From NCBI RefSeq assembly GCF_003696285.1, contig NZ_RFFL01000003.1:299221-363220 (forward strand): 64,000 nt of DNA, given 5' to 3'. This DNA is from Stutzerimonas nitrititolerans (lineage in GTDB: Bacteria; Pseudomonadota; Gammaproteobacteria; Pseudomonadales; Pseudomonadaceae). Below, piece after piece: positions 1 to 15,171 of this stretch. Made by a program: the position numbers and the translations under genes. Position 1 is the stretch's first letter. Every line of letters begins with the position of its first letter. The notes beneath the pieces are model-generated. The model worked only from the letters and a program-made list of their open reading frames with translations, was not told the origin of the DNA and did no database searches.

Positions 1-1
1 G

Positions 2-823
2 CAGCCCGACCAAGTCGGTTTCCAGCAGGCGGTCATGCGCGCACTGGACGAACTGCGCAGCGGCCGGCTGGACAAGGCGGTGCTGTCCCGATTGCTGCAA
101 CTGGAGTTCGATGAGCCACCTTGTGCGGCGACGATCTTCCAGGGGCTGCGCCAGCAGAATCCCGAGGCCTATCACTTCCTGGCGGATCTGCCCGATGGCG
201 GCGTGCTGATCGGCGCCAGCCCGGAACTGCTGCTGCGCAAGACGGGGCAGCACCTGGAAACCAACCCACTGGCCGGCTCGGCCAAGCGCCACAAGGACTC
301 CAAGGCCGATGTCCAGGCAGCCAACGGCCTGCTGGATTCGAGCAAGGACCAACATGAGCACCGCCTGGTCATCCAGGACATCGAACGCCAGTTGCGACCG
401 CTGTGCCGCACCTTGAACATCCCGAGCGCCCCCTCGCTGATGAGCACGAGCCGACTCTGGCATCTCTCGACCCGGATCAGCGGCGAACTCGCTTCCCCCG
501 TGTCAGCGCTGAAGCTGGCCTGCCAGTTGCACCCGACACCGGCGCTCTGCGGCTTCCCGACGGCGGAGGCGAGGCGGCTGATCGCGGAGCTGGAACCCTT
601 CGATCGTGGCGTCTTCGGCGGCATCGTCGGTTGGTGCGATGCGGCGGGCAATGGCGAATGGGCGGTGGTGATTCGCTGCGGCGTCATTCATCAACGCCAG
701 GTGCGCCTGTTTGCCGGAGCGGGGCTGGTTTCGGCGTCCTGCCCGGAATCCGAATGGCGGGAGACGGGCACCAAGCTCGGCACCATGCTCAGCGCGTTCG
801 GTCTCGAACGGGAGGCGGTATGA
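2..823 (+). CDS. entC: Isochorismate synthase, C-terminal part (5' end outside window)
   Basis: Converts chorismate to isochorismate, the first committed step to 2,3-dihydroxybenzoate (DHB). The reading frame is open from base 2, so the window starts inside the gene and about 273 C-terminal residues are present. Family blocks are visible: LDKAVLSR near the start, [19 protein letters not shown], the PTPALCGFP block and the C-terminal [16 protein letters not shown], all typical of the chorismate-binding fold of EntC/DhbC/MenF enzymes. Its TGA overlaps the ATG of the DHB-AMP ligase gene (ATGA), so the two are translationally coupled. The adjoining entE, entB and entA homologues make a siderophore-type isochorismate synthase far likelier than menaquinone MenF. 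Confidence 0.93.
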   Translation, partial: QPDQVGFQQAVMRALDELRSGRLDKAVLSRLLQLEFDEPPCAATIFQGLRQQNPEAYHFLADLPDGGVLIGASPELLLRKTGQHLETNPLAGSAKRHKDSKADVQAANGLLDSSKDQHEHRLVIQDIERQLRPLCRTLNIPSAPSLMSTSRLWHLSTRISGELASPVSALKLACQLHPTPALCGFPTAEARRLIAELEPFDRGVFGGIVGWCDAAGNGEWAVVIRCGVIHQRQVRLFAGAGLVSASCPESEWRETGTKLGTMLSAFGLEREAV

Positions 824-2445
824 GCCTGACGCCCTTCAGTCGGTGGCCCGAGGCCTTCACCGAACGCTACCGCGAAGCCGGTTACTGGCTCGGCAAACCG
901 CTGAACCACATGCTCGAAGAGCAGGCCAGGTCGCAGCCGGACGCCATTGCCGTGGTATGCGGCAGCCGGCAACTCAGCTATGCCGAGCTGGATGCGGCCT
1001 CGAGCCATTTCGCCCAGTGGCTGGCCAATCACGGCCTGGGGCAGGGTGACCGGGCGCTGGTGCAACTGGGTAACCAGGCCGAGCTGTACATCGTGTTCTT
1101 CGCACTGCTGAAAGCGGGAATCGTGCCGGTCAATGCGTTGTTCAGCCACAACCGGATCGAGCTGAGGGCCTATGCCGCGCAGGTCCGCCCACGGCTCCTG
1201 ATCGCCAGCCGCGTGCATGCATTGTTTGCGGGCGATGCCTTCCTCGAAGAGCTGATCGAGCTGGTTCCCGAGCTCGATACGCTGCTGCTGCACGACGACG
1301 ATCATCCTGGCCAACGCCTGGCCAACTGGTTCACCCCTGCGCCTGCGACCTGTGCGTTCGCGCCGACGCCTGCGGACGAGGTGGCCTTCTTCCAGTTGTC
1401 TGGTGGCAGCACCGGCACACCGAAGCTGATCCCGCGCACCCATGACGACTACTACTACAGCGTGCGCCGCAGCGTGGAACTCTGCGGTTTCGACCGCCAG
1501 ACCCGCTACCTTTGCGCACTGCCGGCTGCGCACAACTTTCCGCTCAGCTCACCCGGCGCGCTGGGGGTGTTCGTCGCGGGCGGCCAGGTCGTTCTGGCGC
1601 CCGATCCCGGGCCGGCCAGCTGTTTTCCGCTGATCGCGCGGCATCGGGTCAATGTCACGGCGCTGGTGCCGTCGGCGCTGTCGATGTGGCTGCAGGCCGC
1701 CCCGGATCATCCGGATGAGCTGGCTTCGCTACGGCTGTTGCAGGTCGGTGGGGCCAGGTTGCCGGAAGCCGTCGCCCGACGCGTGCCGCAGGCGCTTGGC
1801 TGTCGCCTGCAGCAGGTGTTCGGCATGGCCGAGGGGTTGGTCAATTACACGCGCCTGGACGATGACGACGAACACACCTATCTGACCCAGGGCCTGCCCA
1901 TGAGCCCCGATGACGAGGTGCGGGTGGTCGATCGCCAGGGCAATCTGCTGCCCGCCGGGCAGGTCGGTGCCCTCATGACGCGCGGACCCTACACCATTCG
2001 CGGCTACTTCCAGAGCCCGGAATACAACGCGCACGCCTTCGATGCAGAAGGCTTCTACCGCTCCGGTGATCTGGTCCGGCAGCGCGAGGACGGCTACCTG
2101 GAAGTGGTCGGCCGGATCAAGGACCAGATCAACCGCGGTGGTGAAAAGATCGCCGCCGAGGAAGTGGAGAACCTGCTGATGGCACACCCGGACGTCACCC
2201 AGGCGGCGCTGGTGTCGATGCCGGATGCCGCGATGGGCGAGAAAAGCTGCGCCTTCATCGTCAGCCGCGATCCGGCCCTGCGCGGCATCGCCCTGCGCAA
2301 GTTCCTGCGCAGCCTCGGCCTGGCCGACTACAAACTGCCGGATCGCTTCGAGCGCCTCGATGCACTGCCCATGACCGCTGTCGGCAAGGTGGACAAGAAC
2401 CGCCTGCGCCATCACATCGCCGAGCAATTGACCGTTACCGAATAA
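820..2445 (+). CDS. entE: 2,3-dihydroxybenzoate-AMP ligase (aryl adenylation enzyme)
   Basis: 541 residues. Activates DHB with ATP and loads it onto the aryl carrier domain of the next gene's product. The ATP-binding core A3 reads [13 protein letters not shown] (about residue 193), the SGG form typical of EntE/DhbE. Further cores are [23 protein letters not shown], the hinge [14 protein letters not shown] and the catalytic lysine region [11 protein letters not shown] near the C-terminus. The start was set at 820 because it overlaps the preceding stop codon and gives the normal N-terminus [10 protein letters not shown]; the same frame runs open further upstream, but that stretch lies inside the isochorismate synthase gene. 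Length matches EntE. The next gene follows after 11 bp. Confidence 0.95.
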   Translation: MSLTPFSRWPEAFTERYREAGYWLGKPLNHMLEEQARSQPDAIAVVCGSRQLSYAELDAASSHFAQWLANHGLGQGDRALVQLGNQAELYIVFFALLKAGIVPVNALFSHNRIELRAYAAQVRPRLLIASRVHALFAGDAFLEELIELVPELDTLLLHDDDHPGQRLANWFTPAPATCAFAPTPADEVAFFQLSGGSTGTPKLIPRTHDDYYYSVRRSVELCGFDRQTRYLCALPAAHNFPLSSPGALGVFVAGGQVVLAPDPGPASCFPLIARHRVNVTALVPSALSMWLQAAPDHPDELASLRLLQVGGARLPEAVARRVPQALGCRLQQVFGMAEGLVNYTRLDDDDEHTYLTQGLPMSPDDEVRVVDRQGNLLPAGQVGALMTRGPYTIRGYFQSPEYNAHAFDAEGFYRSGDLVRQREDGYLEVVGRIKDQINRGGEKIAAEEVENLLMAHPDVTQAALVSMPDAAMGEKSCAFIVSRDPALRGIALRKFLRSLGLADYKLPDRFERLDALPMTAVGKVDKNRLRHHIAEQLTVTE

Positions 2446-2456
2446 GGACCTGCTAC

Positions 2457-3326
2457 ATGGCTATTCCCACACTGTTGCCCTACAGCCTTCCGAGCGAATG
2501 GTCTGCCGACAAAGTCCAGTGGTCGGTGGACCCCGCGCGCGCGGTATTGCTGATCCATGACATGCAGGCGTATTTCTGCGATTTCTGGGGCGAGGACAGC
2601 CCCTTCGTCGCCGCGCTCATCCAGCGCCTGGCCCGGGTTCGCGAATGCTGTCGCGCGCTGGGCATCCCGGTGGTCTATACCGCGCAACCGGGCGAGCAGA
2701 GCGCCGCCGAGCGGGCGCTGCTCACCGATGTCTGGGGCCCCGGTATCACCCAGCACCCGCAGCGTCAGGCAATCGTGCCCGGGCTGACGCCCGCCGCGGA
2801 CGACACGCTGCTGGTGAAGTGGCGCTACAGCGCTTTCCAGCGCTCGCCGCTGGAACACATGATGCGCGAGCTGGGCCGCGACCAACTGATCATCGGTGGC
2901 ATCTATGGCCATATCGGCTGCCTGATGACCGCCTGCGATGCCTTCATGCGCGACATCCAGCCCTTCCTTCTGGCAGACGGCATCGCCGACTTCAGCCAGG
3001 CCGAGCATCGGATGGCGCTCGACTACGTCGCGACCCGTTGCGGACGGGTGATCACCTGCAATGAGCTGCTGAGCCTGCGTCCGGCACCGGCCTCCCTGAC
3101 CCACGAATCGCTGCAGGCCCGCCTGCTGACGATGCTCGATGAGATGGACGAGCCCTTCGATCCCGACGAGAACCTGCTCGATTACGGCCTGGACTCCATC
3201 CAGATCATGACCCTGCTCAGCGAATGGCGGGAGCAGGGGCTGGAGCTCAGCTTCACCGACCTTGCGAAAACACCGACGCTGAACGGCTGGTGGGCGCTCA
3301 TTGGCGAACACGGAGGTGCCCGATGA
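2457..3326 (+). CDS. entB: Isochorismatase with C-terminal aryl carrier domain
   Basis: 289 residues, bifunctional. The N-terminal isochorismatase domain (about 1-205) hydrolyses isochorismate to 2,3-dihydro-2,3-DHB. It has the catalytic Asp in [10 protein letters not shown], the Lys in [10 protein letters not shown] and the Cys in [13 protein letters not shown]. The C-terminal aryl carrier domain (about 210-285) carries the phosphopantetheine serine in [12 protein letters not shown] (about residue 245) and receives DHB from the ligase. This fused layout is the EntB/DhbB/VibB arrangement and shows that DHB is used on an NRPS line. The stop overlaps the next start (ATGA at 3323). Confidence 0.95.
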   Translation: MAIPTLLPYSLPSEWSADKVQWSVDPARAVLLIHDMQAYFCDFWGEDSPFVAALIQRLARVRECCRALGIPVVYTAQPGEQSAAERALLTDVWGPGITQHPQRQAIVPGLTPAADDTLLVKWRYSAFQRSPLEHMMRELGRDQLIIGGIYGHIGCLMTACDAFMRDIQPFLLADGIADFSQAEHRMALDYVATRCGRVITCNELLSLRPAPASLTHESLQARLLTMLDEMDEPFDPDENLLDYGLDSIQIMTLLSEWREQGLELSFTDLAKTPTLNGWWALIGEHGGAR

Positions 3327-6300
3327 AGCCGCTCGGTATCGCCCAGCAGGGGCTCTGGGCCGGCTACCTGCTCAACGAAGACCGAGCCATGTTCAACACC
3401 GCCGAATGCATCGCCTTCGCCGGCAAGGTACGCAGCGCCGAACTGATCGGCGCGGTGCAGCGAGCGGTGGCCGAATGCGAGGCGTTGTCGGGGGTGTTCG
3501 TCACCGACCAGGAGGCGGTGTTCTTCGCCAGCTGCAACCTGCCGCTGGAAGTTCGGCAGATGCGTATCCCCGAAGGGGTCGAGACCGAAACCTGGGTCCG
3601 CGACTGGGCCATGAGCGATATCCGGCTGCCGATGGATCTCGAGCAGCAGCTGCCGTGCCGTTTCGCGCTGCTGCAGGGCTCGGAACAGGATTTCCTTTAC
3701 AGCTGCGTGCATCACATCGCCCTGGACGGCTACGGCACCAACCTGCTGTACCAGCGCATCGCCGAACTCTACAGCGCCGCGGTAACCGGGCAGGTCGCCG
3801 CGACGTGTGGCTTCGGCCGATACGATGCGGTACTGGCGGAAGAACAGGAACGGGAGGCCAAGGGGGCTACCGCGGCGGCTCGCACCTACTGGCTGGAACA
3901 GTTCGCGCGGATGCCCGAGCCGGTGAGCTTCAGCGAACGCCACGCGCCGATATCCGCCCGTTTCATCCGCCACAGCGCGGCATTTCCCGCACCCTTGTGG
4001 AAGGCGCTGAACAGTGTCGCCGAAGGTAATGGCGTCGGCTGGCCCGACCTGCTGCTCGCTGGCCTGAGCGCCCAGCTGCGGCAGGTCACCGGCAGCCGTG
4101 CGCAGACGCTCGGGCTGATGGTGATGAACCGCATCGGTTCGGCATCCTTCAACGTGCCCTGCATGCAGATGAACATCGCGCCGTTGTGCCTGGACCTGCC
4201 CGACGACACCGACCTGGTTGACTGCGCCACGGCCATCGGCAAGTTGCGTCGCCGCAGCCGCAAGCATCAGCACTACCGTTACGAGTCTCTGCGTCGCGAC
4301 CTGGGGCGCGTCGGTGGCGAGCAGCGTTTATTTGGCCCGCTGGTCAACATCATGCCGTTCGATCGCCCGCTGGCCTATGGCGATTGTCCGGCGCGCATGC
4401 TGAATCTCAGCGCCGGCCCCTTGGAAGATCTGACGCTGGAAGTGCAGATCGGCGCCGATGGCATGCCGACCCTGGATTACGACGCCAACCCCGACTGCTA
4501 CAGCCTGGAACAGATCCGCAGCCTGCAGCAGGAGCTGTTCGCGCTGCTCGAGTGCTGGCTGGCCGAGCCCCGGCAACCGCGCGCGGTGCTGCTCGATGAA
4601 CTCTACGCCGTCCGGCGCGCCTGGCAACGCCTCTCGGCGCCCGCCAGCGAGAGCGGCGGGGCGGCCCTCAACGTGCTCGCGGCCATCCGGCAGCAGGCGC
4701 AGGCGCGCCCCGAGCGCGTCGCACTGGTGCAGGAGGCAACCTCGCTGAGCTACGGCGAGCTCCAGGAACGCGCCGAACGGATTGCCGCAGCGTTGCTGGA
4801 AAAGGGCTTACGGCCCGGCGCCCGGGTCGGCGTCATGCTGAGCCGCTCGCCACAGGCGATCCTGGCCCAGCTTGGGGTGTTGCTGGCGGGCGCGGTGTAC
4901 GTGCCGCTCGATCCGCAGCAGCCGGCCGATCGCCAGAGGCTGATCTGCCAGAGCGCGCAGCTGGCGCTGGTGATCACCGAAGCCGCGTACCGGCATCAGC
5001 TCGCCAGCGTGCATGCCGGGCCGGTCGAACTGATCGGCCAACTGGCCTCGGAAAACCGCCGCTATCGGCCACGGGACGGCGAAGAGGCCGCCTACCTGAT
5101 GTTCACCTCCGGCTCCACGGGCACACCGAAGGCGGTGGAGATCGGCCAGGGCGCGCTGGCTCACTTCACCCAGGCGGCCCGGCAGCGCTATGGCGTAGGG
5201 CCGGCCGATCGGGTGTTGCAGTTCGCACCGTTCAACTTCGACGCCAGCATCGAGGAGGTCTTCGTCAGCCTGACGGCCGGGGCCACGCTGGTGCTGCGCA
5301 CCGACGCGATGCTGCAATCCATCGACGCCTTCGTCGAGGGTCTTGAGCAGCAGGCCATCACCGTGGCCGACCTGCCCACCGCGTTCTGGAACGAGTGGGT
5401 GGTGGCTTTGCGCAGCGACCGGACGCGCATCCCCGAGACGCTGAAGACTCTGATCATCGGCGGCGAGGCGGTCTATCCCGAGCAGTTGGCCGCCTGGCAG
5501 CGCATGGCGCGGCCGGACGTGCGGCTGATCAATACCTACGGGCCGACGGAAACCACGGTGGTGGCAACCAGTTGCGACCTGCAACGTGTCGATCCGGATC
5601 GCGCGCAGCTGCCGATCGGCCGGCCGCTGGCGGGCATCGAGGCACTGGTGCTCGACCGTGGCGATCGTCCGGCACAGGAAGGCGAACTGGTGCTCTGTGG
5701 TCCACAGCTGGCCAACGGTTACCTGAACAGCGAATCGGCGGCCTTCGCCAGCCTGCGCGTCGGCGGCGAATCGGTGCGAATCTACCGCACCGGTGACCGC
5801 GTGCGCCTGGAGGATGGCCAGCTCATCTATCTCGGCCGGCTGGATAACGAGTTCAAGATCAGCGGCTACCGCATCCAGCCGGGAGAGGTGGAGGCGCGCC
5901 TGCTCGCGCTCGCTGGTGTCGACGAGGCCTGCGTGCTGGGGCTGGAACTCGGCGGCGGACTGCGCCGGCTGGTGGCGTTCATCGCCGGCCCCCGCGATGA
6001 CGTGCGCGGCATCAAGCGTGAGCTGGCCGAGGTGCTGCCCGCCGCGATGATTCCCACCGACTATCGCCATTACTCCAGCCTGCCGCGCACCGGCAGCAAC
6101 AAGCTCGACCGCAAACGGCTGCAGCAGGAGTATCTGCAAGGCACCTCCGAACAGGCATTGGACGATGAGACGCAACGGCGTGTGCGCGCCATCTGGCAGC
6201 AGATCCTCGGCGTCGGCGCGATCGATCCGCAGGACAACTTCTTCGAGCTGGGCGGTCAGTCCTTGCAGACCATCCAGATCGTCAACCGGCTGGGGGCCGA

Positions 6301-6418
6301 GTTCGGCACGGCAGTGAAGGTTTCCGATGTGTTCGATCACCCGCGGCTGGCGGATTTCTGCAGCTTCCTCGACAGCCGTCTGCGGCAGCGGGAAGAGCAG
6401 GTTGAAATGGTTTGGTGA
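3323..6418 (+). CDS. Siderophore NRPS, condensation-adenylation-PCP, no thioesterase
   Basis: 1031 residues. The N-terminal condensation domain (about 1-430) has the active-site motif HHIALDG at about 130-136. The adenylation domain (about 450-900) has [16 protein letters not shown] (about 595), YGPTETTVV and YRTGDRVRL. The PCP domain (about 940-1020) has [12 protein letters not shown], Ser near 977. The protein ends right after the PCP, so there is no thioesterase as in EntF. Pocket residues read by eye are D-A-E-D-I-G-T-V-V-K, close to published lysine-type codes (E at position 239 suggests a basic side chain). By position in the operon it corresponds to AmoF of amonabactin clusters. The longer reading frame to 3224 was rejected because it runs inside entB. 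Confidence 0.9.
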   Translation: MKPLGIAQQGLWAGYLLNEDRAMFNTAECIAFAGKVRSAELIGAVQRAVAECEALSGVFVTDQEAVFFASCNLPLEVRQMRIPEGVETETWVRDWAMSDIRLPMDLEQQLPCRFALLQGSEQDFLYSCVHHIALDGYGTNLLYQRIAELYSAAVTGQVAATCGFGRYDAVLAEEQEREAKGATAAARTYWLEQFARMPEPVSFSERHAPISARFIRHSAAFPAPLWKALNSVAEGNGVGWPDLLLAGLSAQLRQVTGSRAQTLGLMVMNRIGSASFNVPCMQMNIAPLCLDLPDDTDLVDCATAIGKLRRRSRKHQHYRYESLRRDLGRVGGEQRLFGPLVNIMPFDRPLAYGDCPARMLNLSAGPLEDLTLEVQIGADGMPTLDYDANPDCYSLEQIRSLQQELFALLECWLAEPRQPRAVLLDELYAVRRAWQRLSAPASESGGAALNVLAAIRQQAQARPERVALVQEATSLSYGELQERAERIAAALLEKGLRPGARVGVMLSRSPQAILAQLGVLLAGAVYVPLDPQQPADRQRLICQSAQLALVITEAAYRHQLASVHAGPVELIGQLASENRRYRPRDGEEAAYLMFTSGSTGTPKAVEIGQGALAHFTQAARQRYGVGPADRVLQFAPFNFDASIEEVFVSLTAGATLVLRTDAMLQSIDAFVEGLEQQAITVADLPTAFWNEWVVALRSDRTRIPETLKTLIIGGEAVYPEQLAAWQRMARPDVRLINTYGPTETTVVATSCDLQRVDPDRAQLPIGRPLAGIEALVLDRGDRPAQEGELVLCGPQLANGYLNSESAAFASLRVGGESVRIYRTGDRVRLEDGQLIYLGRLDNEFKISGYRIQPGEVEARLLALAGVDEACVLGLELGGGLRRLVAFIAGPRDDVRGIKRELAEVLPAAMIPTDYRHYSSLPRTGSNKLDRKRLQQEYLQGTSEQALDDETQRRVRAIWQQILGVGAIDPQDNFFELGGQSLQTIQIVNRLGAEFGTAVKVSDVFDHPRLADFCSFLDSRLRQREEQVEMVW

Positions 6419-6428
6419 GGGCGGAAAG

Positions 6429-7187
6429 ATGAACCATCAGATGGATTTCAGCGGTCGCAACATCTGGGTGACCGGGGCGGGGCAGGGTATCGGGCGCGCC
6501 GTGGCCGAAGGTTTCGCCCGGCTTGGCGGCGAGGTAACGGGCTTCGACCGTGCGTTCCCCGAACGCGATTACGGCTTCACGCCCTATGTGCTCGACGTCG
6601 GCGATGCTCAGGCGGTGCAGCAGGCCTGCCAGGAGCTGCTGGCGGAGGAGGGTGCGCTGGACGTTTTCGCCAGCGTGGCCGGCATCCTGCGCCTGGCGCC
6701 GATCGAGGAACTGACGCTGGCGGATTGGGACGATTCGCTACAGGTCAACGTCTCCGGGCCGTTCTACCTGCTGCGCGAGCTGTTGCCGCGCTTCAAGCGT
6801 CTTGGTCGCGGTGCCGTGGTGGCGGTGAGCAGCAACGCGACCCACGTGCCGCGGATGCAGATGGCCGCCTACAGCGCCTCCAAGGCGGCGCTGTCCTGCC
6901 TGATCCGCACTGCCGGGCTGGAGCTGGCGAACCACGGTGTGCGCTGCAACCTGGTCTCGCCCGGTTCGACCGACACCGCGATGCAACGCGGCATGTGGCA
7001 CAGCGAGGATGCCCGCGAACGCACCATTGCCGGTTTTCCCGAGCAGTACAAGCTGGGCATACCGCTACGCAAGATCGCCACGCCCGAGGAAATCGCCAGC
7101 ACGGTGCTGTTCCTCGCCTCGGACCTGGCCAGCCATATCACCCTGCAGGACATCGTCGTCGATGGCGGCGCCACGCTCACGGCCTGA
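6429..7187 (+). CDS. entA: 2,3-dihydro-2,3-dihydroxybenzoate dehydrogenase (SDR)
   Basis: 252 residues, short-chain dehydrogenase/reductase. The NAD-binding glycine motif is VTGAGQGIGRA (about residues 11-21), and the catalytic Tyr/Lys lie in AAYSASKAAL (about 144-153). The C-terminal block is ITLQDIVVDGGATL. Oxidises 2,3-dihydro-2,3-DHB to DHB. The start at 6429 lies 10 bp after the preceding stop, with GGCGGAAAG as ribosome site, and gives an N-terminus MNHQMDFSGRNIWVTGAG that fits EntA. SDRs are hard to assign alone, but the company of entC, entE and entB makes EntA the clear reading and completes the DHB pathway. Confidence 0.93.
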   Translation: MNHQMDFSGRNIWVTGAGQGIGRAVAEGFARLGGEVTGFDRAFPERDYGFTPYVLDVGDAQAVQQACQELLAEEGALDVFASVAGILRLAPIEELTLADWDDSLQVNVSGPFYLLRELLPRFKRLGRGAVVAVSSNATHVPRMQMAAYSASKAALSCLIRTAGLELANHGVRCNLVSPGSTDTAMQRGMWHSEDARERTIAGFPEQYKLGIPLRKIATPEEIASTVLFLASDLASHITLQDIVVDGGATLTA

Positions 7188-7252
7188 GGGCCGGTTTTCA
7201 GGCGCCAGGCCCGACGCGCAGCAGACTTTGAACAGGTTCTGAGAGGTAACGG

Positions 7253-11808
<4,556 letters not shown>

Positions 11809-11812
<4 letters not shown>

Positions 11813-13245
11813 GCGAATTCAACCGGCATCTGGCCGATGTCTTCATACGCCATGCGGAGCAGCCGGCGCTGAGCTGTCTCGGTGCCAGTTTCAGCTATGC
11901 CGAACTGCGGGCACGGGTCGGCGCCATCGTATTGCAGCTGCGGCGGCAGGGACTGGTCGCGGGTGACCGGGTCGGCCTGCACATGGGGCGCGGCCCGGAC
12001 CTGATCGCCACCTTGCTGGCGTGCCTACACGAAGGGCTCTGTTTCGTTCCGCTGGAGCCGGACTTCCCGCTGGAGCGCCTGCAAGGCATCGACGGGGATG
12101 CGCAGCTGCGGCTGGTGATCCAGGACGAACAGGTCGCCACGGCGCTGAGCCCTTCCTTCTGCCTGCAACCGGGGCTCGCCGAGATGCCCCGGACGGCATC
12201 CGTGGACGATCGCCTGCCGGCCTACATGATGTTCACCTCGGGCTCCACCGGAAAACCCAAGGGCGTGGTCATCGGGCGCGCGGCACTGGTCAATTTCCTC
12301 GATGCCGCCAGCCACCGGATCGGGCTCGATTCGACGACCCGCTGGCTGTTCACCACGACCCCGGCCTTCGATATCTCCCTGCTGGAAATGCTCGGCCCGT
12401 TGTGGGTCGGTGGCTCGCTGGAGGTGGTCTGCGCACCGACCCACAAGGACCCGGTGGCGCTGTTGCAGCTGCTGGAGAATCGTCCCGAGATCAATACGCT
12501 GCAGGCGACGCCGGCGTTCTGGCGAATGCTGCTCAAGGCGGGCTGGAGCGGCCGGGCGAACCTGACGGCCCTCTGCGGCGGCGAAGCCCTGGACGCGACC
12601 CTGGCGGCGCGACTGTGTGGCTGCGTCGGTCAGCTGTGGAACTGCTACGGGCCGACCGAGGCGACCATCTGGTCAATGATGGGCACTGTCCAGGTGACGT
12701 CCGGCGAACCCTGCGTGCGACTTGCGCAAACCCTCGAGGGCTATCGCCACTGGGTGCTGGACGAGCAAGGCGTGGAAACGGAGGAGGGCGAGCTGTGCAT
12801 CGAAGGCCGCTCCCTGGCGGACGGCTACTGGCAGCGCGACGACCTGACCGAACAGGCCTTCGTGTCATGGCAGGGCCGGCGTCTCTACCGCACGGGCGAC
12901 CGGGTTCGCCGTGTGGCCGAGGATGCTTTCCAGTACCTCGGTCGCCGCGACGATCAGGTCAAACTGCGCGGCTTTCGCATCGAACTGGGCGAGATCGAAG
13001 CCGCGCTACGCAGCATCGATGGCGTTCAGGATGCCGCCGTGCGGCTGCTCGGAGAGGGGGAGGAGGCGAGCCTCGTTGGCTACGTAGAGCTGCGCGAGGA
13101 TGGCCCCGGTCGGATGCAGATCCGCCGCATGCTGCAACGCAACCTGCCGCACTACATGATTCCGGGGCGGATCGTGAGGCTGACGACGCTGCCCAAGACG
13201 GCCAGCGGCAAGATCGATCGCAAACGACTGCCGGAGCCGGTCTGA
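11809..13245 (+). CDS. Free-standing NRPS adenylation enzyme, glycine-like specificity
   Basis: 478 residues, a single adenylation domain: [27 protein letters not shown] (about 143), [36 protein letters not shown] and the C-terminal lysine region TASGKIDRKRLP. It stops directly after this, so it carries no PCP and must load a carrier domain on another protein. Pocket residues by eye are D-I-L-Q-L-G-C-I-W-K, one change from the common glycine code DILQLGLIWK. The start overlaps the preceding stop (ATGA), making it the last gene of the biosynthetic operon. The position corresponds to AmoH of amonabactin clusters, reported to supply glycine. Confidence 0.88.
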
Positions 13246-13345
13246 GGAGAACACAGACTTCGTCGCGGCGAATGCAGTGCAGGCCCGAGCCTGTTCGAGA
13301 AGCTCGAAGCTTCGCGCCGAGGGCGGCGCTCACAAAAAAGCTAAT

Positions 13346-13373
13346 TGATCGTTCCCATGCGTGGGAACGATCA
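13346..13373. terminator. Perfect 12-bp-arm hairpin between convergent siderophore operons
   Basis: Arms TGATCGTTCCCA (13346-13357) and TGGGAACGATCA (13362-13373) pair perfectly around the loop TGCG. On the minus strand the hairpin is followed by ATTAGCTTTTTTG, a good T-tract, so it should end the importer operon; it also lies 100 bp after the last biosynthetic gene on the plus strand. Palindromes of the form GTTCCCACGC...GCGTGGGAAC are common intergenic repeats in Pseudomonas genomes. Confidence 0.75.
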
Positions 13374-13384
13374 GTCGTGCGGGT

Positions 13385-14323
13385 TCAGTTCACCGGCTCG
13401 GCATCCGCCTTGCCGACGATGGCTTCGATATCTTCGATCACCTGCATCGCGGCCAGCGGTCCGCCGGTGGAGGTCCAGAGCGAGCCGTCCACGGGGCCGA
13501 AGCGTTTGGCCTGGATGGCTGTCAGTTGCCGGAAAGCAGGGGTTTCCTCGGCCTGACGCATGGCCTCGACGGCCTCGCCGCTGGTGGCGAGGGTGCCGAT
13601 CACCAGCCAGTCGGCGTCGAGCAGCTGCAGCGATTCCAGGCTCAGCGCCATGGAGTGCGTGTGGCCGGCATCCTGTTGATGGGCCGGGCGGCGCAGGCCG
13701 ACATCTCCTACGATGGTGCTGGCGAAGGACTCCTTGAACATGTAGGACGGCCCCTTGGGGTTCCAGCGCGCGATGCTGAAGGTCTCCCCCTGGTGATTCT
13801 TCAGACGCTCACGCGCTTCGGCGGTACGTGCTTCATAGCCTTCGATGAAGGTCTTGGCCTGGGCATCCTGATTCAGGATGTGAGCGGTGCGCTGGAAACT
13901 CTCCTGCCAAGGGCGCCCCCAGTTGTAAGTGACGACGGTGGGGGCGATCTCGTTGAGGATCGCCAGCTGCTCCGGCTTCACCGGGCCGGTGAGGATCAGG
14001 TCGGGCTGCAGTTCCAGAAGGGTTTCCAGATTGGGGTTGTCGAGATCGCCGACCACCTTGATCCCCGCCGGCATCCGGCTTTCGAGATAGCGGGGTGGGG
14101 TGGCCTGGCCGCGGCCGTTGACGACGCCGACCGGTGTCACGCCGAGGGCCAGCGCGCTGTCGAGGTCGCTTTCACTGAGGGTGATGATCCGCTGCGGTTC
14201 GGCCGGGACCGCCACGGCGTTGCCGAAGGCGTCTTCCACCTGTCGGGTATCGGCCAGTGCCGGCAGCGCCAGCAGGCTGCCCAGCAGCACCGCGGCGAGG
14301 TTTCGTAGGTTCCTGTCGATCAT
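13385..14323 (-). CDS. fepB: Ferri-siderophore ABC transporter, periplasmic binding protein
   Basis: 312 residues. The N-terminal Sec signal peptide has a hydrophobic core LAAVLLGSLLALPALA and cleavage before DTRQ; there is no lipobox cysteine. The mature part shows the helical-backbone metal receptor pattern: RIITLSESDLDSALALGVTPVGV near the start and LLELQPDLILTGP in the middle. Binds the ferric catecholate in the periplasm and hands it to the permease encoded upstream. Last gene of the importer operon; its ATG overlaps the ATPase stop (ATGA) and the 13,346 hairpin follows. The symbol is by function; the exact ligand cannot be read from sequence. Confidence 0.87.
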   Translation of the reverse strand: MIDRNLRNLAAVLLGSLLALPALADTRQVEDAFGNAVAVPAEPQRIITLSESDLDSALALGVTPVGVVNGRGQATPPRYLESRMPAGIKVVGDLDNPNLETLLELQPDLILTGPVKPEQLAILNEIAPTVVTYNWGRPWQESFQRTAHILNQDAQAKTFIEGYEARTAEARERLKNHQGETFSIARWNPKGPSYMFKESFASTIVGDVGLRRPAHQQDAGHTHSMALSLESLQLLDADWLVIGTLATSGEAVEAMRQAEETPAFRQLTAIQAKRFGPVDGSLWTSTGGPLAAMQVIEDIEAIVGKADAEPVN

Positions 14324-15171
14324 TGCGTTGCATCCTCTTGAACGAATTCGGGCACCTGTGCGGTGCGGGTATTGGTCGACGTGGCAGTCGCCAGCGACCG
14401 GCGCCTTGGAACGATCACCGGCGCGCCGTCACCGGGTGCCGGCAGGATGTCCACGTCGGTGTCGTAGAGGCGATCCACCAGCTGTTTGGTCATGACCTGG
14501 CGTGCCGGCCCCATGGCCTGAATCTGGCCATCGGCGAGGGCGATCAGCTCGTCGCAATAACGCGCCGCGATACCCAGGTCATGGATGACGATGAGCACCG
14601 TGCGGCCTTCCTGGGTGATCCGGTGCACGGCCTCCATCACCTCGGCCTGGTGGCCGATATCCAGTGCGCTGGTGGGCTCGTCGAGCAGGATCAGGTCGGT
14701 GTTCTGCGCCAGGATCATGCCCAGCCATGCACGCTGCGCCTGGCCGCCGGAGAGCGACGAGGCCTGGCGCCGCCAGATGGCATCGAGCTGCATGGCCTCC
14801 CGCGCGCGGGCCACCTGCCGCGCGTCTTCGTCGCTCCACTGGTTGAACCAGCCTTGGTGCGGATGGCGCCCGTACTGCACCAGTTGTTCGACGCGAATGC
14901 CTTCGACCATCACTGGACGCTGGGGAAGAAAGGCCAGTTGTCGGGCCAGGCTCTTCATCGAATAGCTCGACAGCGTCTGCCCCTGAACCTCCACCTGACC
15001 GCCTTGCAGCGGGAGTTGGCGCGCCAGCAGCTTGAGCAGCGTGGACTTGCCGCTGCCGTTGGGGCCGACGATGCCGATCAGCCGGCCCTTGGGCAGCGAG
15101 AAGGAGATATCCCGCAGGATGACCTTGTCCTGATAGGCAAAATGCAGATTCCGAGCGTGCAAGGCAGTCAT
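14320..15171 (-). CDS. fepC: Ferri-siderophore ABC transporter, ATPase
   Basis: 283 residues. Walker A GPNGSGKSTLLKLL (about 35-48), Q-loop region AFLPQRP, ABC signature LSGGQAQRAWLG and Walker B LILLDEPTSALD, followed by the H-loop VIHDLGIAARYCD. This is the FepC/FecE/BtuD type that powers iron-siderophore uptake through the inner membrane. The start codon overlaps the permease stop (ATGA at 15171) and the stop overlaps the binding-protein start. The C-terminal tail of about 35 residues after YDTDVDILPAPGDGAPVIVPRR is a little longer than usual. Confidence 0.92.
   Translation of the reverse strand: MTALHARNLHFAYQDKVILRDISFSLPKGRLIGIVGPNGSGKSTLLKLLARQLPLQGGQVEVQGQTLSSYSMKSLARQLAFLPQRPVMVEGIRVEQLVQYGRHPHQGWFNQWSDEDARQVARAREAMQLDAIWRRQASSLSGGQAQRAWLGMILAQNTDLILLDEPTSALDIGHQAEVMEAVHRITQEGRTVLIVIHDLGIAARYCDELIALADGQIQAMGPARQVMTKQLVDRLYDTDVDILPAPGDGAPVIVPRRRSLATATSTNTRTAQVPEFVQEDATQ

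Noticed and set aside
4808..6340. Open frame of 510 codons on the minus strand within the first NRPS gene
   Set aside because: Same GC-driven shadow effect; no domain, and it lies opposite a well-defined adenylation/PCP region.
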